NCBI RefSeq assembly: GCF_902459465.1
Contig: NC_047071.1
Coordinates: forward strand, 9,440,002 to 9,504,001
DNA from: Asterias rubens
Lineage: Eukaryota > Echinodermata > Asteroidea > Forcipulatida > Asteriidae
Direction of reading: 5' to 3'
DNA length: 64,000 nt
Notes under the pieces: generated by a model
The model's input: only the letters and a program-made list of their open reading frames with translations
What the model was told of the DNA's origin: nothing
Database searches by the model: none
Translations under genes and position numbers: made by a program
In this document: positions 57,501 through 64,000 of the stretch, piece by piece
Layout of the letters: every line of letters begins with the position of its first letter
Numbering within the stretch: position 1 is the first letter of the stretch

Positions 57501-59085
57501 AATGGCATTAAAAGGGGATGCAACTCCAGCTATTAAAGCCATTGGACCCTTTCGGTTCAGGAAAAAAAAAAAAAAGTTCACAGATTTACAAATAACTTAC
57601 AGGGTTTACAGAAGGCAATGGTGAAAGACTTCTATTGAAATATTATTCCATGAAATGCTTTACTTTTTGAGATAACAGCAAAACAATATAAATTCTCGTT
57701 AACGAGAACTACGGATTTATTTGAAACACATGTCATGACACGGCGAAACCCGCGGAAACAAGGGTGGGTTTTTCCGTTGTTTTCTCCCGACTCCGATGAC
57801 CGATTGAGCCTAAATTTTCACAGGTTTGTTATTTGATGTAGAAGTTGTGGTACACAAAGTGTGGGCCTTGGAAAACACTGTTTACCGAAAGGGTCCAATG
57901 GCTTTAACTTGGCCTAGAACCTTGTGATTGCAAGTCCTGCAGACTAACCACTAGTTGCGATGTTACGTTATCGCAACTAACTAAACCACCTGACTATAGT
58001 AATCTTCTCTTGTGTGTCTTTTTTTTTCTTTTTTTTTAAAACTTACCATCTTGAATTTTCTGTCTCTTGAAACTTTCTTTTCCGGTTTCCCCCGGTGAGA
58101 TGAGACGTTTCCTGAAGGGGGAATTTACGCTCACCTATGACAAGAAATGTTTTCATTTAGTTAGCTTTGTTTCCTTCTTGGAAATTGAATGATAAGAACA
58201 AGAATGGATTTGTAAATAACAAAATAATCCGAGTATATTTCACATAACTTTTTCACTCAAAAATGATTTAAAAATGCATTACTTTTGCTGTTCACACATT
58301 ATGAGTGAAGAAGTGACAGTCGGATGAGGAATACAAAATTATTTCCTACACTACACCTTTGTAATCATCCGGTTTTATTAGACCCAGTGTCAGTGACTGG
58401 GGCGCTAGATTCTTTTTTTCGAAATTTTGACATTATCGGAGATTCCTTTTTCGAAATTTTGACATTTTCGGATCGTTCTGACCGATAATGATGTCAAAAT
58501 TTCGAAAAAATGCATCTAGCGCCCCAGTCACTGGGTCTACGGTTTTAATAGAACTACAAAGTACTAATTACTACCAGTACTACCTAACCTAGGCCTAACT
58601 GTTGTTACAACAATTCTGCTGACTTTTTATTATTTATATTGTTATCCAACCAAAATATTTACATTTATTTAGGCCTAACTTTAATAATAAAGTTTAAATT
58701 ATTTATTTAAAGAACAGTGTCGTGTCACTACTCACTGTCAGCATGGTCAGCTGGTCAGTCGAACGCTGTATCATTCCCAAATATCGAAATACATATTTTA
58801 CAATTATTATTACAGTTTAATGATGATCACCTCAAGAGGTCCACTCCTCTCTGCTTCATTTCTACGACCGCTGTCATCCGGCCCCACCGTCGGGCCCGTG
58901 CCACGCCCACCACCACTGGCTCTTCTCGACGAAGCTGCCGCGGCATCATCAGTGGCTACTTTTTGTTGCCGAGGTTTCGCAGGCGAGAAGAATCGAGAAA
59001 GTGACACTTGTTTTTTACCAGATGAACTTCCAGAATCAGCACCGTTTGGGGAGCTTTTTAACTTTGAGAAGTTTAGTTTCGGCAT
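39510..59085 (-). CDS. MSH3: DNA mismatch repair protein MSH3 (MutS homologue 3)
   Basis: Pairs with MSH2 as MutS-beta, which binds insertion/deletion loops in nuclear mismatch repair. It has 22 exons and 1183 residues (human 1137): 59085-58831, 58134-58047, 56917-56334, 54220-53986, 53659-53520, 53197-53031, 52123-51972, 51195-51084, 48963-48879, 48519-48410, 48001-47869, 47468-47281, 46726-46558, 45796-45732, 45044-44928, 43722-43615, 43498-43381, 43158-43001, 42346-42160, 41306-41189, 40558-40384, 39597-39510. PIP box Q26-V-S-L-S-R-F-F33 (PCNA binding). Low-complexity Ser/Lys-rich linker to about 270, then MutS I with Y299-R300 in [12 protein letters not shown] (human Tyr-Lys). Walker A GPNMGGKS 953-960, Walker B LVILDE 1028-1033, FVTHYP with H1067. 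The total length is a multiple of three with no internal stop. The ATG has A at -3. Confidence 0.96.
40190..40335 (-). repeat. tRNA-derived SINE fragment
   Basis: Minus strand has GGTTCGAATCC (B-box; plus GGGATTCGAACCC), GAGCTTGAGT-like spacing and the AAGTGTCTTACTC linker. In intron 21 of MSH3. Confidence 0.5.
40559..41188 (-). other. MSH3: MSH3 intron 20, GC-AG type
   Basis: Exon 20 ends AACAAAAAAG and the intron starts GCAAGG. The next exon begins after GGTTTTAG. The exon phase (one base carried over) fits only this boundary. A downstream GT gives the wrong frame and soon a stop. Confidence 0.75.
41760..42145. repeat. Two opposed Asn-type tRNA-like SINEs
   Basis: A minus copy at about 41760-41830 and a plus copy at 42052-42145. 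The plus copy shows GGATAGCTCAGTTGGCAGAG and GGTTCGAATCC with a GTT in the anticodon position. The acceptor arms do not pair, so they are SINE heads rather than tRNA genes. Both lie in MSH3 intron 19; the plus copy's tail ends about 10 bases from the exon 19 donor. Confidence 0.7.
42606..42965 (-). mobile_element. Full-length tRNA-derived SINE (S1)
   Basis: Read on the minus strand: a tRNA-like head with GTGGGTTCGAACCTCGG, the linker GTCCTTGAGCAAGACACTT, the body AGCTGAGATGGTTTAAGG and GCGCTTTGAGAC, then a tail of TTATTATTATT. In MSH3 intron 18, in the same orientation as MSH3. Confidence 0.8.
43159..43380 (-). other. MSH3: MSH3 intron 17, GC-AG type
   Basis: Exon 17 ends CACATGGAG and the intron starts GCAAGT, the best match to the U2 GC-donor consensus. 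It ends TTTCTCATCCAG. Reading through would stop after three codons. Phase 0 is kept into the ATPase exon. Confidence 0.85.
43755..44006. mobile_element. 252 bp almost loop-less palindrome (K family)
   Basis: Arms of about 126 bp meet at TGCA near 43880. Ends ATATAGAAAAGTTTGCGG and CCGCAAACTTTTCTATAT. Arm landmarks are GGGGTGGTTCTGAAAAGAAC and CAGTATGCTCTGATCGTC. In MSH3 intron 15. A single arm recurs at 46385-46505. Confidence 0.9.
44277..44528. mobile_element. J-family element
   Basis: GGGCCCAATTTCATGGCTCT and AGAGCCATGAAATTGGGCCC are perfect 20 bp inverted ends. Reverse complement of the copy at 37178-37433. In MSH3 intron 15. Confidence 0.8.
45235..45571 (-). mobile_element. Family-A TTAA MITE
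   Basis: TTAA at 45231-45234. Left AGGCACTAGACACTATTGG, right CCAATAGTGTCCATTGTC; the right TTAA is lost. The central hairpin is partly degraded. In MSH3 intron 14. Confidence 0.8.
46092..46317. repeat. J-family element, diverged
   Basis: CCAGTTTCACGGCTCTGCTT on the left mirrors GCAGAGTCATGAAACTGG on the right. In MSH3 intron 13. Confidence 0.6.
46385..46505. repeat. Single arm of the K palindrome
   Basis: Repeats one arm of 43755-44006 from TTTGCGGTAACACCATGT to GTCTTCTGGAGAATG, then stops at the point corresponding to the apex. In MSH3 intron 13, 53 bp from exon 13. Confidence 0.8.
46783..47247. repeat. D-family MITE with an inserted inverted repeat
   Basis: Has TTCATTTCAAAAGGTGGTCG and the end AAACCTTCCCTT. 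Inside, ACGGTCCTTTTTGCGGATCC and TGTTAAAAGGACCATC suggest a small second insertion. In MSH3 intron 12. Confidence 0.45.
49013..49139. repeat. B/D-type MITE half
   Basis: TTAAAGGGAAGGTATAGTTTTGG starts it and TTCACTTCAAAGCCACTTAA ends it. It abuts the next family-A element at a shared TTAA. In MSH3 intron 8. Confidence 0.5.
49140..49541 (+). mobile_element. Family-A TTAA MITE
   Basis: TTAA at 49136-49139 and 49542-49545. Left AAGAGACTGGACTCTATTGG, right ACCATTAGCGTCCACTGTC. In MSH3 intron 8. Confidence 0.82.
49546..49890 (+). mobile_element. Family-B TTAA MITE
   Basis: TTAA at 49542-49545 (shared with the previous element) and 49891-49894. Termini AGGGAAGGTACACGTTTGG and CCAAACGTGTACCTTCCCT are an exact 19 bp inverted pair. 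Central hairpin AAGACTTCTAGCTAGAAGTC near 49703. 345 bp. Confidence 0.9.
50121..50405. mobile_element. MITE built of CAACTGGTT/AACCAGTTG motifs
   Basis: Ends CCAGGTCAAAATTCCAGTTG and CAACTGGAATTTCGACCTGG, flanked by GTGC on both sides. More than ten copies of AACTGGTT/AACTAGTT-like words in both orientations fill the core. It interrupts the SINE at 49947. Confidence 0.8.
50468..50832 (+). mobile_element. Family-C TTAA MITE inside a SINE
   Basis: TTAA at 50464-50467 and 50833-50836. Termini AGTCATTGGACACTTTC and AAGTGTCCAATGGCT. Central hairpin ATTCTCGCTATCGAGAAT. SINE copies at 42606 and 52184 keep the same site uninterrupted. Confidence 0.9.
51240..51602 (+). mobile_element. tRNA-derived SINE (S2), near full length
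   Basis: GACACTTGTGCCCTTAAGCA, then TTTGGATGGAGCGTAAACCC, GAAAAGAGAAGAGGTTCG and a tail GCACTATATAAAACTT with TTGTTATTATT. In MSH3 intron 7, opposite in orientation to MSH3. Its internal CCCTTAAGC is the empty form of the site hit by MITEs at 906 and 61167. Confidence 0.7.
52184..52540 (-). mobile_element. Full-length tRNA-derived SINE (S1)
   Basis: Minus-strand order as at 42606: head with GAGTTCGAATCCTGG, CCTGAGCAAGACACTTAACT, AGCTGAGATGGTTTAAGG, GCGCTTTGAGACACCCG, and a TTATTATTATT tail. In MSH3 intron 6; the tail lies about 60 bp from the exon 7 acceptor. Confidence 0.82.
52629..52999 (-). mobile_element. Family-A MITE
   Basis: Keeps GGTAACGAGTAATGGAGAGC, the central hairpin TTTTGAGACCTCA / TGAGGTTTCAAAA, and CTAGTGGCT before TTAA at 53000-53003. 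The left end is eroded. In MSH3 intron 6. Confidence 0.75.
53660..53985 (-). other. MSH3: MSH3 intron 4, minor (U12) class AT-AC
   Basis: The intron starts ATATCCTTTG, matching the U12 5' splice-site consensus exactly over ATATCCTTT. It ends TTTGAACAC. TCCTTAAT, a near-consensus U12 branch site, has its adenosine at 53674, about 14 bases before the end. Only this boundary joins STLIGE-D-VDPVSG in the frame of human MSH3. 326 bp. Confidence 0.92.
54478..54780. other. Part of MSH3 intron 3, unrecognised
   Basis: The plus strand is open for about 96 codons with a Cys-rich stretch ([21 protein letters not shown]). I recognise no family and see no splice context. It may be a decayed repeat. Confidence 0.2.
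54873..55185 (-). pseudogene. LINE 3' end (reverse transcriptase ORF C-terminus)
   Basis: The minus strand reads [20 protein letters not shown] and [12 protein letters not shown], the W/RNSLP…FK..LK..LF tail typical of CR1/Jockey-clade ORF2. A short 3' UTR ending in ATTATTATT-like repeats follows. About 310 bp remain. Confidence 0.7.
55465..55632. repeat. G-family MITE (CAGGCCTGGAATT ends)
   Basis: GCAGGCCTGGAATTTCAT and GTAATTCCACGCCTG bound it. AGGGCACCAAGGCCAAG-like and GGGGCAACAGAGGCC words are shared with copies at about 60836-61003 and 62431-62591. Confidence 0.7.
56935..57036 (-). repeat. Asn-type tRNA-like SINE next to MSH3 exon 3
   Basis: Minus strand GGGCTGGATAGTTCAGTTGG, CCGGAGGTCATTGGTTCAAG, then a tail with TTTATTTTTGTTCAACC. 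The tail ends about 17 bases before the exon 3 acceptor, so it probably supplies the pyrimidine tract. Confidence 0.7.
57173..57507 (+). mobile_element. Family-C TTAA MITE (first of inverted pair)
   Basis: TTAA at 57169-57172 and 57508-57511. Termini AGCCATTGGCATTTTCGG and GTGTCCAATGGCA. Central hairpin ATTCTTGATATCGAGAAT. In MSH3 intron 2. Confidence 0.87.
57537..57903 (-). mobile_element. Family-C TTAA MITE (second of inverted pair)
   Basis: TTAA at 57533-57536 and 57904-57907. Termini AGCCATTGGACCCTTTCGG and CGAAAGGGTCCAATGGCT. Central hairpin ATTCTCGTTAACGAGAA. Opposite orientation to 57173, only 29 bp away. Confidence 0.88.
58380..58540. repeat. Hairpin element in MSH3 intron 1
   Basis: AGACCCAGTG…CAGTGACTGGGGCGCTAGAT mirrors ATCTAGCGCCCCAGTCACTGGGTCT. 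Inner arms repeat TTTCGAAATTTTGACAT. Non-coding. Confidence 0.8.
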
Positions 59086-59780
59086 GTTTATTTACAATTA
59101 CATATTATTATTTATTAATAAAGACTGCAAAGAACTTCATCCGTGACATCGTTTCGCGCGATGGAGATTGGCAAAAACGTGGTGTGGAAAGATTTCAAAA
59201 CAACTTATAGCGCCCTCAACAGTTCAAATCTGTCACTGAAGTTGTAAAATCATGGAGCAACAATAATTTATCTGAGGAATGTTCAGGCTGTCTTTTTTAG
59301 ATTCAAATAATTATGCAATCTTTAGAGGTTCACAAATTCCGATTACTTTAATTTTGATTTATATAATCCATGGGGCACTAACTTGCATTTTTCAAATCGG
59401 GAACGAGCAGATGAAATATGAATAGCCCCCTCATCAAGTGTTAACTCAGTTTTTATAACTACCTGCAAAACAACAAGAAGTCCTCAACACCCTCTAAACA
59501 AAAATAATGTTGGGTAAGTGTTGTTTCAAATGATTCATAAACAAAATATAAATTCATATCGGTAATGTCATGGAAGGATGAATGAATGTTCTTCATATCG
59601 ATAACCTGCCCTAAAACGGACTTTAGTACTGTGTTTGAGCATGGAGGTAGAATTAGTAGCGACCCCTACATCATGTAGTATTTGTACATGCTACGATTGA
59701 TTGTATGTACCAACACCCATTATTGCCCATCTGTAATAAATAACAATAGAATGAACATCATAAATATTTTTGTTTTTCAG
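59086..59780. promoter_or_regulatory. Shared divergent promoter region, MSH3 / CIAO2A
   Basis: The ATGs of MSH3 (-) and CIAO2A (+) are 721 bp apart with no other gene between. A donor-like TTGG|GTAAGTG at 59513 and the acceptor TTTTTCAG at 59780 suggest a CIAO2A 5'-UTR exon ending at 59513. That would leave only about 400 bp for both promoters. No TATA box is evident. Confidence 0.6.
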
Positions 59781-59806
59781 AGACAATCTAAATAATCAAG
59801 TTGCCA

Positions 59807-62800
59807 ATGTTCTTTACACTTCTTGGAGTATTCCACCTGTTCATGATGTCTGCTGGAGGCAGCTCTCCATTAGACACAGACAATGGTGATGAAGCGGTTA
59901 ACCAAGCGAGGGCATCAGGCACAGAGAAAGAGAAGACACAAGATTACGAGGACGAAAACTTGGAAGACGTCGCTGCTGATATTTATGGTATAGACTTCTC
60001 CTTTATACTTTATAGGCATACCAATTATCTGCAATTTGTATTACATGTCATCTCACTTACAAAACCATACATTGGTAGTTATTTTCATTGGGGGGGGGGG
60101 CTACAAGAGGGGTCAAAGGTTGTCAAATAGTTGGATCCTTTCCGTTTATATGCCACAGAACTTACCACGTGCTAGAGACAGAACCTTCACAGCTTTGCTG
60201 CTGACGAATGGAACCATAACTCACAAACATTAAGTCAGCCAGCTCAATTGTACAATCTAAAAAACTACCTAAGACCTACCATTTCCTTTATTAAACGTTT
60301 TTTATCACTCTTCATTTTGTGTTCTGATTCACTTATTGTTAAATTATCGCTGTGATTTTGTTTACAAAAAAGAACGTAAAACGAATTGCTTTTGTATAGT
60401 TCATTGTCGTTATAATTTACTTACAATGTGTAAATGTACGTATAAATCACATTGTAATACCAACCACTATACTTTCTGTCATCAGACTTGATTAAAGACA
60501 TCAGAGATCCTGAAAAGCCCAACTCGCTGGAAGACCTTGAAGTTGTGTTTGAGGAAGGTGTAAAAGTTTATCCCTTGAAAGGCTATGAAGATGGGTACAT
60601 CATTCGTGTTCAGTTCACGCCAACGGTGCCACACTGTTCGTTAGCTACATTGATTGGTATGTTTCAGATATCGTCTGAAATTTTGCATGGTGTGGATAAA
60701 TAGGAAGAAGCTATAAACAAATAGAAAACTTGGAGGTACAACCATTTGTAAATATTGCTTTTGTGGAAGCGTGGTCTCAACGTTTCAAACTGTATACCTT
60801 GCTCGTCTTCCTATGTTCAGACATGTACGGTAGACCAGGCCTGGAATTACATAGGGACCATTGCCTCTATTGACCTTCGTCTTGACCTTAGTGCTCCTTC
60901 AAAAGTTTCCTTTAGACTTTAAGATTTTCCAAAGGAAATTCCCTTTGCAAAATAAAAATGGCCTTGCCCTCTTGAAGATGAAATCCAGGCCTCGTAGACC
61001 CAATATCATAGAAATGTTGAGCAAAGAATGTTTCTTATTATTGTTCAAGCCAATTAATAGCATTTCTTGGCCAAGAGGATAAGAGCATCGAACTCAAGCT
61101 TTGGTGTTTCTATTCTGCAGATCTTAGAGAGTATGGGTTCATGTCCCGGTCGTGACACTTGTGTCCTTAAAGGCACTGTACACCTTTGGTAATCATCCAA
61201 GACCAGTGTTCTCACTTGATGTCACACATCTCAACATACACTGACATATATATATGCATAAAATAACAGACCTGTGAAAACTTTGGCTCATTCGGTTATC
61301 AAAGTTGCAAGAAAATGATGAAACAATACAAAACCTTGTTGGACGAATCTGTGTGCTTTCAGATAGGAGTAAAAGACTTCTAGCTAGAAGTCTTTGGTTA
61401 TTTTATTGAGAAATTGCCTCTTTCTAAAAAACTACGTTACTTCAGAGGGAGTCGTTTCCCACAATGGTTTATACTACCAACAGCTCCCCAATGCTCGTTA
61501 CTAAGTCAGTTTTTAAGTTAATATTTGTTTTGAGTAATTACCAAACGTGTACATGTACCTTCCCTTTAAGCAAGACACTTTATACCATTATTATTGCTGC
61601 GTCTTTCAAATGGGACAATCATAAAGCTATATACCTGTGTGTTGTGTCATGCACTTAAAAAAAAACTCTTGCACTGTTCAAAAATAGAAGGGAATTGCCC
61701 TAGTGTTCCTGGTTTGATTGGCAGCATATTGTGCCATGCAGCACCTTTGGGTTTGTACTTCACAAAATGTAGATACACATATATTTTGTACCTTGCAGGA
61801 AAATTGAATGTGACAGAAATGAGGGCTTTATAAGAAACCACTAGTATCAATATTAAGAATATTACTTAAATATTGATGATTTATGACAAGGATTTTCACA
61901 AGGATTCATCCTGTACAATTTAGTGTGAACTGTTTTTGTTTTCTTCGTCAGGTTTGTGTATCAGAGTAAAACTGGAAAGAAGTCTTCCTCAAAAACATAA
62001 GGTAAGTTCAGTTCTGACTTTCAATTTCAAGTCAGAAACAAATTTAGCAAGTAAAATATTTTGTTGTTTTGGTGTACATATTATTCTGTTTGAATAATTA
62101 TGTCCCCTGCTTAGCTGTTTGCTGTTATCAGCTCTCCTGTTATCTACTTCCTGTCACCTTTTTCCTAAACTGAGTCACTACCCTGTTGTTCATGTGAAAT
62201 GCTCTTTTGTTGAAAATTGCAGCAATGTAAGAAAATCTGTGAAACCTTTTGGTTTAGAAAAATTTTCAATTTCTGTCATATCTTCAGGTTATGTCTCATA
62301 AACAGTCAAATTGCAATCGATGCTCAACATGTGAACTAAAAATAGATTTAAGTTGAGTACAAATAGGTAAATATATGATGTGGATCTATTGGAGACTAAG
62401 TACAGCACAAAACTGAAAAGCTAAAGCAGGTCTGGAGTTTCATAATTGAAAGGGCAAGGCCATTTTATTTTGCAAAAAAAATCTGAAAGTCAATGTGAAA
62501 CTTTTGAAGGGGCACCAAGGCCAAGAGCAGGGGCAACAGAGGCCATTGCCTACATGTACATGTACAGGGCCTGCGTGTAATTCCATCCCTGTTAAAGTCC
62601 ATCTTTAATGTCCAGAGGAAATGGCCTTTTGGACACCTCCCAATTATTGTACTTCAGACATGTCAGACAAACTTTGTAATTTCTGTTCTATTTTGTTTTT
62701 GTCTCTCCTACTGTAGCTGGACATTTATATCACAAAAGGCACCCATTCCACAGAAGAAGAAAGTAAGCATTTGCATATTCTCTTGAAGTCAGTCTCAGAA

Positions 62801-63671
62801 CTTTTTTGATTTTGTCCTTTGTTTTACGGTTTCTTAGCGGTGCCGTTACATGTTCATACAGTATAGAAAGACACAGTACAAAGTATTGCAGTGCCTGGCA
62901 CTTTCATCCTTTTGTTGTTGTTGTTGTTGTTGTTTTTGTTGTTTGTGTTGCTGTTGCTGTTGCTGTGCTGTTGTTGTTGCTGCTCCTGCTCCTGTTGCTG
63001 TTGTTGTTGTTAATGCTGAAAGAAAGGCATTTGAATTTAATGAACGTCAATCCTGCTTTATTTCTGTGCTGTTACTTGATGTACCTACCTTGCCCTACCA
63101 TGTCCTAATCAAGCAAAATATGGCAGTGCCCAGTCCAGCTTTGTGGCGTAACCAGGGTAATCCATTAAACAGGTCAGCTACATTTAAAGGGACACTTTGC
63201 CTCGAAATTGCGGTGTTTCCTTTAATTTTGCGAACTAACACGTTCGGGCATTATGTAGAGCCTAAAATTTGACTCCACAAAATGACGTGCCGTGTTAATT
63301 TTACGACGATAGGGAAAACTTTGCAATTTCAATGCATTTTTGTGTGGATCATTATATTGTAATGTACTCTTAAAGCATCTTTCCAACCATGCATTTTATA
63401 ACAAACGGTTTTCAAACCCTTTTCATAGACCAACTCGCCCGATCCAAGACAACGTGTCCCTTTTAATATTACAGCCAATCATTTTCCCTGTATGGTTTAT
63501 ATAAAACTCTGTTTGTGTTGTGTGTCAGATCTTTACTCGGTCCATTGACAACATTTTGATTGTTTTGCAGTTAACAAACAAATCAACGATAAGGAGAGAA
63601 TAGCAGCTGCAATGGAGAATCCCAACCTCAAAGAACTGGTGGAGAAATGTGTGGCAGAAAATGACACTTGA
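59807..63671 (+). CDS. CIAO2A: CIAO2A (FAM96A), cytosolic iron-sulfur assembly, MIP18 family
   Basis: In known orthologues the protein works with CIAO1 in late cytosolic Fe-S assembly, mainly for IRP1. Coding exons: 59807-59987, 60486-60656, 61952-62001, 62717-62762 and 63571-63671. All have AG/GT borders and matching phases; 182 codons (human 160). The core is nearly the vertebrate sequence: [20 protein letters not shown], then [17 protein letters not shown] with the conserved cysteine, [25 protein letters not shown], and [20 protein letters not shown]. The N-terminus is hydrophobic ([11 protein letters not shown]) followed by an acidic linker; human CIAO2A also has a hydrophobic N-terminus. 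ATGs at 59807, 59843 and 59846 are all possible starts. A five-codon upstream ORF would span the 59513/59781 junction. Confidence 0.95.
60700..60835. repeat. K-related fragment in CIAO2A intron 2
   Basis: GGAAGAAGCTATAAACAAAT and GGTCTCAACGTTTCAAACTG correspond to 11565-11690. Confidence 0.45.
60836..61003. repeat. G-family MITE
   Basis: CAGGCCTGGAATTACAT and ATGAAATCCAGGCCTCG inverted ends. Interior shared with 55465 and 62431. In CIAO2A intron 2. Confidence 0.7.
61075..61780 (+). mobile_element. S2 SINE split by a family-B MITE
   Basis: Head GGATAAGAGCATCGAACTC…GACACTTGTGTCC, broken at TTAA 61167-61170. It resumes after 61569 with GCAAGACACTTTATACC and continues to CCCTAGTGTTCCTGG. In CIAO2A intron 2. 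Confidence 0.7.
61171..61565 (+). mobile_element. Family-B TTAA MITE inside a SINE
   Basis: TTAA at 61167-61170 and 61566-61569. Left AGGCACTGTACACCTTTGG, right CCAAACGTGTAC…CTTCCCT. Central hairpin AAGACTTCTAGCTAGAAGTC near 61375. Confidence 0.88.
62431..62591. repeat. G-family MITE
   Basis: GCAGGTCTGGAGTTTCAT and GTAATTCCATCCCTG ends. GGGGCAACAGAGGCCATTGC matches the 55465 copy. In CIAO2A intron 3. Confidence 0.65.
62910..63011 (+). repeat. (TTG)n/(CTG)n microsatellite
   Basis: About 100 bp of TTG and CTG triplets with a few interruptions, in CIAO2A intron 4. The open frames across it (poly-Cys, poly-Leu, poly-Val) are artefacts. Confidence 0.9.
63188..63462. mobile_element. TTAA MITE (AGGGACAC family)
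   Basis: TTAA at 63184-63187 and 63463-63466. Termini AGGGACACTTTG and ACGTGTCCCTT. 275 bp, ending 108 bp before CIAO2A exon 5. A family distinct from A, B and C. Confidence 0.75.
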
Positions 63672-64000
63672 ACATCCTACTGCTTATAGACAATATAAAC
63701 CTACGCATCACATGTTGGAACATCCTACTGATAGTCGACATAGCCTAATGCATCACATGTGACAATGGAGCCACAGAGCATGGACTGCAAGCAGGCTGAT
63801 TTGAACGCAGGCAGCTCATAAGGAAAGAAAATATTCTATCTTGTGCTTTGGGGGATTGAATTGTCTTATTTGTATCGACTTTTGATATATAGAAAGGGGG
63901 CACATCTCTAAATGTGTTCAGCCGTTATTTATGAAGGGATGCAAAATGTTACACTTTTATCTTAATTCAGACTTTTTAAATCAGCCTGGTGAAGAAAATA
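63672..64000 (+). other. CIAO2A: CIAO2A 3' UTR, running off the window
   Basis: Follows the TGA at 63669-63671. No AATAAA is seen before the window ends, so the poly(A) site probably lies beyond 64000. GAACATCCTACTG occurs twice near 63672 and 63717. Confidence 0.5.

Noticed and set aside
62806-63272. Overlapping ORFs rich in Cys, Leu or Val
   Set aside because: They arise from the (TTG)n/(CTG)n microsatellite in an intron of CIAO2A.

Overview
The window is animal nuclear DNA, most likely from an echinoderm (a sea star is plausible). The genes are split by introns that are easy to place. Codon-level similarity to vertebrate orthologues is high for the housekeeping genes. About half of the rest is short inverted-repeat elements, tRNA-derived SINEs and broken non-LTR retrotransposons. 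Nothing here looks prokaryotic or viral. The taxon is inferred from general character, not from a marker.

Four genes can be built completely. (1) A single-exon class A GPCR at 13863-14924 (+). (2) A small PX-domain sorting nexin of the SNX22/SNX24 type in six exons, 23832-36122 (+), 165 codons. (3) The mismatch-repair gene MSH3 in 22 exons, 59085 down to 39510 (-), 1183 codons, with every exon junction in phase. (4) CIAO2A (FAM96A), five coding exons, 59807-63671 (+), 182 codons. MSH3 and CIAO2A are head to head, with about 720 bp between their ATGs. MSH3 and the sorting nexin are tail to tail, with opposing candidate poly(A) signals near 38.0 kb. MSH3 carries one minor-class AT-AC intron and two GC-AG introns.

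Layout: 1-13.8 kb is gene-poor. It holds SINE pieces, two broken LINE reverse-transcriptase fragments, and a 4.4 kb TTAA-flanked composite unit (7079-11510) that contains a frameshifted gene fragment and a 0.7 kb foldback. The GPCR is at 13.8-14.9 kb. From 15 to 22 kb I see only repeats, including a ~130 bp tandem array at 19.8-20.3 kb. From 22.4 to 36.1 kb lies the sorting nexin, with large introns full of MITEs and one LINE copy inserted with a 10 bp target duplication. From 38 to 59 kb lies MSH3, and from 59.1 to 63.7 kb CIAO2A.

The most distinctive non-genic signal is a set of related 250-400 bp elements flanked by TTAA. Several families share one internal module but have different termini and a different perfect hairpin near the centre. 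Nested insertions into SINEs whose empty counterparts are also in this window support the TTAA target duplication directly. The linkage of an SNX22/24 gene, MSH3 and CIAO2A fits an ancestral block later split between two vertebrate paralogous regions.
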